Shown piece after piece: positions 25,476 through 33,449 of a stretch of 64,000 nt of DNA. The DNA is taken from assembly GCF_050157905.1 (NCBI RefSeq), contig NZ_JBKIWZ010000001.1:1-64000 (forward strand), written 5' to 3'. The notes beneath the pieces are model-generated. The model ran no database searches. It was not told where the DNA came from and saw only the letters and a list, made by a program, of their open reading frames with translations. Numbering within the stretch: position 1 is the stretch's first letter; every line of letters begins with the position of its first letter. The position numbers and the translations under genes were made by a program. The stretch comes from Pantoea sp050157905. Lineage in GTDB: Bacteria; Pseudomonadota; Gammaproteobacteria; Enterobacterales; Enterobacteriaceae.

Positions 25476-26429
25476 ATGACGGACAAACTTACCTCCCTGC
25501 GTCAGCTCACCACTGTCGTTGCCGACACCGGTGATATCGCAGCCATGAAGCTGTACCAGCCTCAGGATGCGACCACCAACCCTTCTCTGATTCTCAATGC
25601 CGCACAAATCCCTGAATACCGTAAACTGATCGATGAAGCGATCGGCTGGGCGCGTGAGCAGAGCAGCAATAAAGAAGAGCAGCTGCAGCTGGTTTCTGAC
25701 AAGCTGGCCGTAAACATTGGTCTGGAAATTCTTAAACTGGTGCCGGGCCGCATCTCGACAGAAGTCGATGCACGTCTCTCTTACGATACGGAAGGCAGCA
25801 TCGCGAAAGCCCGCAGCCTGATCAAGCTCTATAATGATGCCGGTATCAGCAATGACCGCATCCTGATCAAACTGGCCTCTACCTGGCAGGGTATCCGTGC
25901 GGCGGAGCAGCTGGAAAAAGAGGGCATCAACTGTAACCTGACGCTGCTGTTCTCCTTTGCTCAGGCGCGTGCCTGTGCCGAAGCAGGCGTGTTCCTGATT
26001 TCGCCGTTTGTTGGCCGTATCCTTGACTGGTACAAAGCCAACACTGACAAAAAAGAGTATGCCGCGCACGAAGATCCAGGCGTGATTTCCGTCTCTGAAA
26101 TCTACAATTACTACAAGCAGCATGGCTATGAAACTGTGGTCATGGGCGCCAGCTTCCGTAACGTGGGCGAAATCATCGAGCTGGCAGGCTGCGACCGTCT
26201 GACCATCTCGCCTGCGCTGCTGAAAGAGCTGGCAGAAAGCGAAGGCACGCTGGAACGCAAACTGAGCTACAGCGGTGAAGTGAAAGCGCGTCCGGCCCGC
26301 ATGACCGAGTCTGAGTTCCTGTGGCAGCACAACCAGGATCCAATGGCCGTGGCGAAGCTGGCTGAAGGTATCCGCAACTTTGCCATCGACCAGGGCAAAC
26401 TTGAGAAGATGCTGGCGGAGCTGCTGTAA
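25476..26429 (+). CDS. talB: Transaldolase B
   Basis: 317 residues, class I transaldolase of the non-oxidative pentose phosphate pathway, cytoplasmic. It moves a dihydroxyacetone unit from sedoheptulose 7-phosphate to glyceraldehyde 3-phosphate. The Schiff-base lysine is Lys132 in RILIKLASTWQG. Other family marks are DATTNPSLIL and VMGASFRNVGEI. The start MTDKLTSLRQLTTVVADTGD matches the family, with AAGAGAA upstream. A good terminator follows 8 bp after the stop. Confidence 0.97.
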   Translation: MTDKLTSLRQLTTVVADTGDIAAMKLYQPQDATTNPSLILNAAQIPEYRKLIDEAIGWAREQSSNKEEQLQLVSDKLAVNIGLEILKLVPGRISTEVDARLSYDTEGSIAKARSLIKLYNDAGISNDRILIKLASTWQGIRAAEQLEKEGINCNLTLLFSFAQARACAEAGVFLISPFVGRILDWYKANTDKKEYAAHEDPGVISVSEIYNYYKQHGYETVVMGASFRNVGEIIELAGCDRLTISPALLKELAESEGTLERKLSYSGEVKARPARMTESEFLWQHNQDPMAVAKLAEGIRNFAIDQGKLEKMLAELL

Positions 26430-26436
26430 TCTGCTG

Positions 26437-26464
26437 ACCGTGACGGCGCAGGCCGTCACGGTTT
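26437..26464 (+). terminator. talB terminator
   Basis: ACCGTGACGG-CGCAGG-CCGTCACGGT followed by TTTCCCTTTT: a 10-bp perfect stem with a modest T-rich tail, 8 bp after the talB stop. Confidence 0.8.
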
Positions 26465-26554
26465 TCCCTTTTGCGACCCTTTCACTTTATATTATCCTCT
26501 CTGCTATTCCCCTTTTACTCCACCGCACCGCGGTAAAGCACAGCGAAAACCATC

Positions 26555-27142
26555 ATGAATACATTACGCATTGGCCTGATCTCGGTCTCCGATCGCGCCG
26601 CCAACGGCATCTATCAGGATCAGGGGATCCCCGCGCTGGAAAGCTGGCTCAGCAGCGCCCTCAGCAGCCCGTTTGAGATTGAGTCCCGCCTGGTGCCGGA
26701 TGAACAGGTGATGATTGAACAGGCGATTTGTGAACTGGTCGATGAACGCTTCTGCCATCTGGTGCTGACCACTGGCGGTACCGGTCCGGCCCGCCGCGAT
26801 GTCACCCCTGATGCGACCCTGGCGATTGCTGACCGCGAGATGCCAGGGTTTGGTGAACAGATGCGCCAGATCAGCCTGCAGTTTGTGCCGACCGCGATTC
26901 TGTCGCGCCAGGTGGGGGTGATCCGTAAACAGTCACTGATCCTGAACCTGCCGGGCCAGCCGAAGTCGATCAAAGAGACACTGGAGGGCGTGAAAGATGC
27001 GCAGGGCAAGGTCCAGGTACACGGGATTTTCGCCGCTGTACCTTATTGTTTACAGCTGCTGGAAGGGCCCTATGTCGAAACGCATCCGGAAGTCGTAGCA
27101 GCTTTTCGGCCTAAAAGTGCCATCCGTGAGATAAATAACTAA
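26555..27142 (+). CDS. mog: Molybdopterin adenylyltransferase Mog
   Basis: 195 residues, the length of E. coli Mog. It adenylates molybdopterin before MoeA inserts molybdenum. MoCF-binding domain motifs are IGLISVSDRAANGIYQDQG at the N-terminus and LTTGGTGPARRDVTPDAT in the centre, then LNLPGQPKSIKETLEG. The start at 26555 (MNTLRIGLISVSD) agrees with the family. It lies 125 bp after talB behind the talB terminator and so likely has its own promoter. Confidence 0.95.
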   Translation: MNTLRIGLISVSDRAANGIYQDQGIPALESWLSSALSSPFEIESRLVPDEQVMIEQAICELVDERFCHLVLTTGGTGPARRDVTPDATLAIADREMPGFGEQMRQISLQFVPTAILSRQVGVIRKQSLILNLPGQPKSIKETLEGVKDAQGKVQVHGIFAAVPYCLQLLEGPYVETHPEVVAAFRPKSAIREINN

Positions 27143-27248
27143 ATATTCCTCATTTCAGGCATAAGCTATAGCGCTGCTGGTGTGGCAAAAGATTGACGGT
27201 ATAGTAAGCATATCGTTACAACCCTATCTCTTTTGCCTCTGGAATATT

Positions 27249-28559
27249 ATGAATCCGACTCCTGTTCAGCGCCTGTCCGGCAACGATTACCGTACGCTGG
27301 CACTGGCCGCCCTGGGCGGCGCCCTCGAATTTTACGACTTCATCATTTTTGTTTTCTTCGCCACCGTTATCGGCGAGCTTTTCTTTCCTGCGGATATTCC
27401 GGAATGGCTGCGTCAGGTACAGACGTTTGCCATTTTTGCTGCGGGCTATCTGGCCCGTCCGCTGGGCGGGATCGTGATGGCGCATTTCGGCGACAAGCTC
27501 GGTCGCAAAAAGATGTTCAGCCTGAGCATTCTGCTGATGGCGCTGCCGACCCTGATGATGGGCGCGTTACCCACCTGGCAGACGATCGGGATTGCGGCGC
27601 CACTACTGATGCTGCTGATGCGGATGCTGCAGGGAGCCGCGATCGGCGGTGAAGTGCCGGGAGCCTGGGTGTTTGTCGCGGAGCATGTGCCTTATAAGCG
27701 CATCGGCATCGCCTGCGGCACGCTGACCGCCGGGCTGACCATCGGCATTCTACTGGGCTCGCTGGTGGCGACGCTGATCAATACGTCGATGTCCCAGCAG
27801 GCGATCCATGATGGCGGCTGGCGCATCCCGTTCTTCTTAGGTGGGCTGTTTGGGCTGGTCGCCATGTATCTGCGCCGTTGGCTGCACGAGACGCCGGTCT
27901 TTGTGGAGATGCAGCAGCGTAAAGCGCTGGCAGAAACGCTGCCGCTGAAAACGGTGCTGGCGGAGCATAAAAAATCCGTGGTCATCTCTATGCTGCTCAC
28001 CTGGCTGCTCTCCGCCTGCATCGTGGTGGTGATCCTGATGTCACCCGTCTGGCTACAGAAGCAGCAGGGCATTGCGCCCGCGCTGACTCTGCAGGCTAAC
28101 AGCATCGCGACTCTGATGCTCTGTGTGGGCTGTATCGTTGCCGGACTGGCTGCCGACCGCTTTGGTGCCAGCCGTACCCTGTGTGTCGGCAGCCTGCTGC
28201 TGGCGATCTGCAGCTGGCAGTTTTATCACCTGACCGCCTTCTATCCGCAACAGCTTTTCCTGCTCTATGGACTGGCGGGGCTGAGTGTCGGTGTCGTCGG
28301 CGTCGTGCCGTTCGTGATGGTGCGCGCTTTCCCGGCAGAGGTGCGTTTCACCGGACTCTCCTTTTCCTACAACGTCGCCTATGCGATCTTCGGCGGGCTG
28401 ACGCCTGTTTTTGTCGCGCTGCTGATGGGGGTTTCGGCCATGGCACCGTGCTGGTATGTGATGGCGCTGGCGCTGGTGGGACTGGTAACCGGGATCTGGC
28501 TGCGACGCGATATCAGCCACGAACGCGGGCAGGTGCAGGAGGTTAAGCCACTCTCCTGA
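27249..28559 (+). CDS. MFS transporter of the metabolite:H+ symporter (MHS) type
   Basis: 436 residues with about twelve membrane segments. The signature GDKLGRKKMF in the loop after TM2 and ARPLGGIVMAHFGD before it place it in the ProP/ShiA/KgtP-like MHS group of the major facilitator superfamily. The start of TM1 contains GALEFYDFIIFVFFATVI, typical of that group, which moves organic acids or osmolytes with protons. The substrate cannot be read from sequence. The ATG at 27249-27251 is preferred over a longer in-frame start 23 codons upstream whose extension is not transporter-like. It occupies the place of satP/yaaW/yaaI of E. coli. Confidence 0.85.
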   Translation: MNPTPVQRLSGNDYRTLALAALGGALEFYDFIIFVFFATVIGELFFPADIPEWLRQVQTFAIFAAGYLARPLGGIVMAHFGDKLGRKKMFSLSILLMALPTLMMGALPTWQTIGIAAPLLMLLMRMLQGAAIGGEVPGAWVFVAEHVPYKRIGIACGTLTAGLTIGILLGSLVATLINTSMSQQAIHDGGWRIPFFLGGLFGLVAMYLRRWLHETPVFVEMQQRKALAETLPLKTVLAEHKKSVVISMLLTWLLSACIVVVILMSPVWLQKQQGIAPALTLQANSIATLMLCVGCIVAGLAADRFGASRTLCVGSLLLAICSWQFYHLTAFYPQQLFLLYGLAGLSVGVVGVVPFVMVRAFPAEVRFTGLSFSYNVAYAIFGGLTPVFVALLMGVSAMAPCWYVMALALVGLVTGIWLRRDISHERGQVQEVKPLS

Positions 28560-28879
28560 GCAGGCGAAACCTGGCGCTGCGTCGTGCGATTAGGGTGTTT
28601 CGGCTGTCGCGCCTGCCGCGTTGACAACGCGTCAGCGTGACGAGGATTTCGTTCTCGCGGTCAGCATGACGCTGTGGTGTTTGGCCTGGCAGGACCATCG
28701 ATAAAAAATTTTTTTTGGTTTAACCCTTGATGCGCTTCGAAGCGGCCCCATTTACTTCTCATCGAGCGTTGTGAACGCTGGAAAAAAAGCATGTGCTGGC
28801 AGGTTGAATGCAAACAACCTGCCCACATAAAAGGTTCACAACCCAAACTTGGCAACGAATTTAAGTGGGAGATGTTTAG
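28560..28879 (+). other. Gene-free region upstream of dnaK
   Basis: 320 bases without a supported gene. The right half holds the sigma-32 promoter and a leader of roughly 120 nt before dnaK. The left half (28560-28690) has imperfect CAGCGT/ACGCTG repeats and may hold the 3' end of the transporter message, but no clear terminator is visible. Confidence 0.6.
28724..28754 (+). promoter_or_regulatory. Sigma-32 heat-shock promoter of dnaK
   Basis: CCCTTGATG (28724-28732), a 13-bp spacer, then CCCCATTTA (28746-28754). Both elements match the RpoH consensus CTTGAA / CCCCAT-TA, and from memory they are nearly identical to E. coli dnaK P1. It lies about 126 bp before the dnaK ATG. Confidence 0.9.
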
Positions 28880-30790
28880 ATGGGTAAGATTATTGGTATT
28901 GACCTGGGTACAACCAACTCTTGTGTTGCGATCATGGATGGCACCAAAGCACGCGTGCTGGAAAATGCCGAGGGCGATCGCACCACGCCTTCAATCATTG
29001 CGTACACACAGGATGGCGAAATTCTGGTCGGTCAACCGGCTAAACGTCAGGCAGTGACTAACCCGCAGAATACTCTGTTCGCGATTAAGCGTCTGATCGG
29101 TCGTCGCTTCCAGGACGAAGAAGTACAGCGTGATATTAAAATCATGCCTTACAAAATCGCCAGTGCCGACAACGGTGACGCCTGGCTGGAAGTGAAAGGT
29201 CAGAAAATGGCACCGCCGCAGATCTCTGCTGAAGTGCTGAAAAAAATGAAGAAGACCGCCGAAGATTACCTCGGTGAGCCAGTAACTGAAGCGGTTATTA
29301 CCGTTCCGGCCTACTTCAACGATGCGCAGCGTCAGGCGACTAAAGATGCCGGCCGCATCGCAGGTCTGGAAGTCAAACGTATCATTAACGAACCGACAGC
29401 GGCTGCGCTGGCGTACGGCCTGGACAAAGGCCAGGGCAACCGCACTATCGCGGTTTATGACCTGGGCGGCGGTACTTTCGATATCTCCATCATCGAGATC
29501 GACGAAGTTGACGGCGAAAAAACCTTTGAAGTTCTGGCGACCAACGGTGACACCCATCTGGGTGGTGAAGATTTTGACAGCCGCCTGATCAACTATCTGG
29601 TTGCAGAATTCAAGAAAGACCAGGGCATCGATCTGCACAACGATCCACTGGCAATGCAGCGTCTGAAAGAAGCGGCAGAGAAAGCGAAAATCGAACTCTC
29701 TTCTGCGCAGCAGACCGACGTTAACCTGCCTTACATCACGGCAGATGCGACCGGTCCTAAGCACCTGAACATCAAAGTGACCCGCTCTAAACTGGAGTCA
29801 CTGGTTGAAGATCTGGTTGCACGCTCAATCGCGCCACTGAAAGTTGCGCTGCAGGATGCGGGCCTGTCTGTTTCAGACATCAACGACGTTATCCTGGTGG
29901 GTGGTCAGACCCGTATGCCACTGGTTCAGGCGAAAGTGACTGAGTTCTTCGGCAAAGAACCACGTAAAGACGTGAACCCGGACGAAGCGGTTGCGGTCGG
30001 TGCGGCAGTTCAGGGTGGTGTACTGGGCGGCGACGTGAAAGACGTACTGCTGCTGGACGTTACCCCGCTGTCACTGGGTATCGAAACCATGGGTGGCGTG
30101 ATGACGTCGCTGATCAGCAAGAACACCACCATCCCGACCAAGCACAGCCAGGTCTTCTCAACAGCTGAAGACAACCAGTCAGCCGTGACCATTCACGTGC
30201 TGCAGGGTGAGCGTAAGCGCGCCAATGACAACAAGTCACTGGGCCAGTTCAACCTCGACGGTATCCAGGCTGCGCCACGCGGTATGCCGCAGATCGAAGT
30301 GACCTTCGACATCGATGCGGACGGTATCCTGCATGTGTCAGCGAAAGATAAGAACAGCGGTAAAGAGCAGAAAATCACCATCAAAGCCTCTTCAGGTCTG
30401 AACGATGAAGAGATCGAAAAAATGGTGCGTGATGCAGAAGCGAATGCGGAATCTGACCGTAAGTTCGAAGAGCTGGTACAGACGCGCAACCAGGGTGACC
30501 AGATTGCCCACAGCACCCGTAAGCAGCTGGAAGAAGCAGGCGACAAACTGTCTGCTGATGACAAAGCGCCAATCGAAGCGGCACTGGCCGCGCTGGAAAC
30601 TGCGCTGAAAGGCGAAGATAAAGCGGAAATCGACGCGAAAATGCAGGCGCTGATGGAAGTTTCTGGCAAGCTGATGGAAGCAGCACAGCAGTCTCAGGCA
30701 GGTGCGGCGGATGCCGGCGATGCGTCAGCGAAGAAAGACGACGACGTTGTCGATGCTGAATTCGAAGAAGTGAAAGACAACAAGAAATAA
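28880..30790 (+). CDS. dnaK: Molecular chaperone DnaK (Hsp70)
   Basis: 636 residues (E. coli 638). Cytoplasmic ATP-dependent chaperone that folds and disaggregates proteins with DnaJ and GrpE and inactivates sigma-32. The nucleotide-binding domain starts MGKIIGIDLGTTNSCVAIMDG and includes VYDLGGGTFDISIIEID and ILVGGQTRMPLVQ. The linker is DVLLLDVTPLSLGIET. The substrate domain and helical lid lead to an acidic tail (KKDDDVVDAEFEEVKDNKK) that ends in EEV plus a few residues. dnaJ follows after 104 bp. Confidence 0.98.
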   Translation: MGKIIGIDLGTTNSCVAIMDGTKARVLENAEGDRTTPSIIAYTQDGEILVGQPAKRQAVTNPQNTLFAIKRLIGRRFQDEEVQRDIKIMPYKIASADNGDAWLEVKGQKMAPPQISAEVLKKMKKTAEDYLGEPVTEAVITVPAYFNDAQRQATKDAGRIAGLEVKRIINEPTAAALAYGLDKGQGNRTIAVYDLGGGTFDISIIEIDEVDGEKTFEVLATNGDTHLGGEDFDSRLINYLVAEFKKDQGIDLHNDPLAMQRLKEAAEKAKIELSSAQQTDVNLPYITADATGPKHLNIKVTRSKLESLVEDLVARSIAPLKVALQDAGLSVSDINDVILVGGQTRMPLVQAKVTEFFGKEPRKDVNPDEAVAVGAAVQGGVLGGDVKDVLLLDVTPLSLGIETMGGVMTSLISKNTTIPTKHSQVFSTAEDNQSAVTIHVLQGERKRANDNKSLGQFNLDGIQAAPRGMPQIEVTFDIDADGILHVSAKDKNSGKEQKITIKASSGLNDEEIEKMVRDAEANAESDRKFEELVQTRNQGDQIAHSTRKQLEEAGDKLSADDKAPIEAALAALETALKGEDKAEIDAKMQALMEVSGKLMEAAQQSQAGAADAGDASAKKDDDVVDAEFEEVKDNKK

Positions 30791-30837
30791 TTGCCCCTGA
30801 CCGGGCGCGACGGCTGGCCTGACAGCCGTTGAAACCA

Positions 30838-30870
30838 GCACGGGCGTAGGAGATCTCTCCACGCCCGTGC
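30838..30870 (+). other. Long hairpin in the dnaK-dnaJ gap
   Basis: GCACGGGCGT (30838-30847) pairs with ACGCCCGTGC (30861-30870), and the inside (GGAG-ATCT-CTCC) pairs again, giving about 14 bp with a single bulged A. A smaller hairpin lies at 30810-30829. There is no T-run. I recall a similar CACGGGCG hairpin in the E. coli dnaK-dnaJ spacer. It probably sets relative DnaK and DnaJ amounts by RNA processing or partial termination. Confidence 0.7.
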
Positions 30871-30894
30871 GATCATGTTAAGGGCTAAATAAAC

Positions 30895-32037
30895 ATGGCG
30901 AAGAGTGATTACTACGAGATTTTAGGCGTCGCCAAATCCGCGGACGAGCGTGAAATCAAAAAGGCTTACAAACGCCTGGCGATGAAATATCACCCGGATC
31001 GTAATCCTGGTGATAAAGAGGCCGAAGCGAAATTCAAAGAGGCCAAGGAAGCCTATGAAATCCTGACCGATGCGCAGAAGCGCGCGGCCTACGATCAGTA
31101 TGGTCATGCAGCCTTTGAACAGGGCGGCATGGGTGGCGGTGGATTCGGCGGCGGCTTCGGCGGCGGCGGTGCAGATTTCAGCGATATCTTTGGCGACGTA
31201 TTTGGTGACATCTTTGGTGGTGGACGCCGTCAGCGCGCCGCCCGTGGCGCCGATTTACGCTACAACATGGAGCTGTCGCTGGAAGAAGCGGTACGCGGCG
31301 TGACCAAAGAGATCCGCATTCCAACGCTGGAAGAGTGTGACGTCTGCCACGGCAGCGGCGCGAAAGCGGGTACCAAGCCACAAACCTGTTCAACCTGTCA
31401 CGGTGCAGGCCAGGTGCAGATGCGCCAGGGCTTCTTTACCGTTCAGCAGGCCTGCCCGACCTGTCACGGGCGCGGCTCGGTGATTAAAGATCCGTGCAAC
31501 GCCTGCCATGGTCATGGCCGCGTTGAGAAGTCGAAGACGCTGTCTGTGAAAATCCCGGCAGGGGTGGATAACGGCGATCGCATTCGTCTGAGTGGCGAAG
31601 GCGAAGCGGGCGAGCAGGGGGCACCGGCTGGTGATCTCTATGTTCAGGTTTCTGTGAAGAAACACCCTATCTTCGAACGCGAAGAGAACAACCTCTACTG
31701 TGAAGTGCCGATCAACTTTGCGATGGCGGCACTGGGCGGCGAGATCGAAGTGCCGACGCTGGATGGTCGCGTGAAGCTGAAAGTGCCGTCAGAAACCCAG
31801 ACCGGCAAGCTGTTCCGCATGCGCGGACGCGGCGTGAAGTCGGTCCGCGGTGGCGCGGTTGGTGACCTGTTATGCCGTGTGGTGGTGGAAACCCCGGTCA
31901 GCCTGAACGAGAAGCAGAAAACGCTGCTGCGTGAACTGGAAGAGAGTTTTGGCGGCCCGAGCGGAGAACATAACAGTCCGCGTTCAAAGAGCTTTTTCGA
32001 CGGCGTGAAGAAGTTTTTTGACGATCTGACCCGCTAA
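30895..32037 (+). CDS. dnaJ: Chaperone DnaJ (Hsp40)
   Basis: 380 residues, full-length type I J-protein. The J domain (1-70) has the HPD motif at residues 33-35 (KYHPDRNPGDK), which stimulates the DnaK ATPase. A Gly/Phe-rich linker (about 75-110) follows. The zinc-binding centre has four CxxCxGxG repeats: CDVCHGSG, CSTCHGAG, CPTCHGRG, CNACHGHG. The substrate-binding C-terminal domains complete the protein. It is cotranscribed with dnaK, and an intrinsic terminator follows. Confidence 0.98.
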   Translation: MAKSDYYEILGVAKSADEREIKKAYKRLAMKYHPDRNPGDKEAEAKFKEAKEAYEILTDAQKRAAYDQYGHAAFEQGGMGGGGFGGGFGGGGADFSDIFGDVFGDIFGGGRRQRAARGADLRYNMELSLEEAVRGVTKEIRIPTLEECDVCHGSGAKAGTKPQTCSTCHGAGQVQMRQGFFTVQQACPTCHGRGSVIKDPCNACHGHGRVEKSKTLSVKIPAGVDNGDRIRLSGEGEAGEQGAPAGDLYVQVSVKKHPIFEREENNLYCEVPINFAMAALGGEIEVPTLDGRVKLKVPSETQTGKLFRMRGRGVKSVRGGAVGDLLCRVVVETPVSLNEKQKTLLRELEESFGGPSGEHNSPRSKSFFDGVKKFFDDLTR

Positions 32038-32050
32038 GCGGTAACAGAGA

Positions 32051-32078
32051 AAACGGAGCCCCGGGCTCCGTTTTTTTT
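32051..32078 (+). terminator. dnaKJ terminator
   Basis: ACGGAGCC-CC-GGGCTCCGT followed by a run of eight T, 13 bp after the dnaJ stop. A strong intrinsic terminator. Confidence 0.92.
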
Positions 32079-32240
32079 CCCTTTCCAGCTCCATCCTGCC
32101 GCATTAAACCTCGCCTCTTTTCAGGCCGGCTTTTTCCGACTCAGTTAAACCGAGCTAACAGCGTGGTATAAGCTGCTTTTAACGAATTATATGAGTCGTT
32201 ACACTCATACTCTTTCTATCGCTGATCAGGAAGATAAACG

Positions 32241-33419
32241 TTGAATAAGCCTCGCAGACTCAAAAACCTCCTAAAAAGCTTCATTGAGAGTGACGCCAGC
32301 AATGGCATGGTATTAATTCTGGCGGCCGTGGCGGCCATGATTCTGGCCAACACGGCGTCGACCGCCGGAAGCTATCAGGCGTTTCTCAATGAACCTGTTC
32401 AGATCCGCTTTGGCGCGCTTGATATCAGCAAAAATCTGCTGTTGTGGATTAACGATGCGATGATGGCGCTGTTCTTCCTGCTGATTGGCCTGGAAGTCAA
32501 ACGCGAGCTGATGGTGGGCGAACTGGCCAGCCGCGATAAGGCGATCTTCCCGGTTATCGCCGCTCTGGGCGGTATGGCGCTGCCCGCACTGATCTTTCTC
32601 GGTTTCAACCACGGTGATGAGATTGCCCGCAATGGCTGGGCGATTCCTACGGCGACCGATATCGCTTTTGCGCTGGGCGTGCTGGCCCTGCTGGGCAGCC
32701 GTGTTCCCGCGGCGCTGAAAGTGTTCCTGATGGCGCTGGCGATCATCGACGACCTGGGGGCGATTGTGATTATCGCCCTGTTCTACACCAGCGGCCTCTC
32801 GGTTCTCTCTCTGGGTGTGGCGGCCGGGGCGATCGTGGTGCTGGCGCTGCTGAACTACTTTAACGTCCGTAAGATCTCGATCTACATTCTGGTGGGGATT
32901 GTGCTCTGGACCGCCGTGCTGAAGTCGGGGGTTCACGCCACGCTGGCGGGCGTTATCGTGGGCTTCTTTGTGCCACTGGAGAAAAGAGAGGGGCACTCGC
33001 CTGCGGAGCATCTGGCGCATGGACTGATGCCGTGGGTAAACTGGCTGATCCTGCCGCTGTTCGCCTTTGCCAATGCCGGTATTTCACTGGCGGGCATTAC
33101 GATGGGTGACATTTTCTCGCCGGAACCTTCAGGCATTATCTTTGGCCTGTTAATCGGTAAGCCACTGGGCATTACGCTGTTCTGCTGGCTGGCCGTCCGG
33201 CTGCGTCTGGCCGTTCTGCCGGATGGTACAACCCTGCGTGATATCATGGCGATTGGGGTACTGTGTGGCATCGGCTTTACGATGTCGATATTCATCAGTT
33301 CACTGGCCTTTGACGCGGCCCACGAGCAGCTGGTGACCTTCTCTAAACTGGGGATTCTCACCGGCTCTCTGCTTTCTGCCGTGATTGGATACTGCCTGTT
33401 GCGGGTCAAACTGCGTTAA
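32241..33419 (+). CDS. nhaA: Na+/H+ antiporter NhaA
   Basis: 392 residues (E. coli 388), about twelve membrane segments, expels Na+ in exchange for two protons at alkaline pH or high salt. Functional aspartates are the pair Asp170-Asp171 in LAIIDDLGAI and Asp140 in IPTATDIAFALGVLALLGS. The start is TTG at 32241-32243, with CAGGAAG 7 bp upstream; the next in-frame ATG is inside the first membrane region, so the non-ATG start is favoured. nhaR follows 30 bp downstream, separated by a terminator-like hairpin. Confidence 0.96.
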   Translation: MNKPRRLKNLLKSFIESDASNGMVLILAAVAAMILANTASTAGSYQAFLNEPVQIRFGALDISKNLLLWINDAMMALFFLLIGLEVKRELMVGELASRDKAIFPVIAALGGMALPALIFLGFNHGDEIARNGWAIPTATDIAFALGVLALLGSRVPAALKVFLMALAIIDDLGAIVIIALFYTSGLSVLSLGVAAGAIVVLALLNYFNVRKISIYILVGIVLWTAVLKSGVHATLAGVIVGFFVPLEKREGHSPAEHLAHGLMPWVNWLILPLFAFANAGISLAGITMGDIFSPEPSGIIFGLLIGKPLGITLFCWLAVRLRLAVLPDGTTLRDIMAIGVLCGIGFTMSIFISSLAFDAAHEQLVTFSKLGILTGSLLSAVIGYCLLRVKLR

Positions 33420-33424
33420 TGGAG

Positions 33425-33447
33425 AGGAGGCGGAAGCCTCCTTTTTT
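33425..33447 (+). terminator. Terminator-like hairpin between nhaA and nhaR, covering the nhaR ribosome site
   Basis: AGGAGGC (33425-33431), tetraloop GGAA, GCCTCCT (33436-33442) and T-run to 33447. It has the form of an intrinsic terminator starting 5 bp after the nhaA stop. It ends 2 bp before the nhaR ATG, and its left arm contains AGGAGG, the only strong Shine-Dalgarno sequence near nhaR. It may lower transcription into nhaR, hide its ribosome site, or both. Confidence 0.75.
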
Positions 33448-33449
33448 CG

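Noticed and set aside
31130..31180. Short GGC/GGT tandem repeat
   Set aside because: It encodes the normal Gly/Phe-rich linker of DnaJ.
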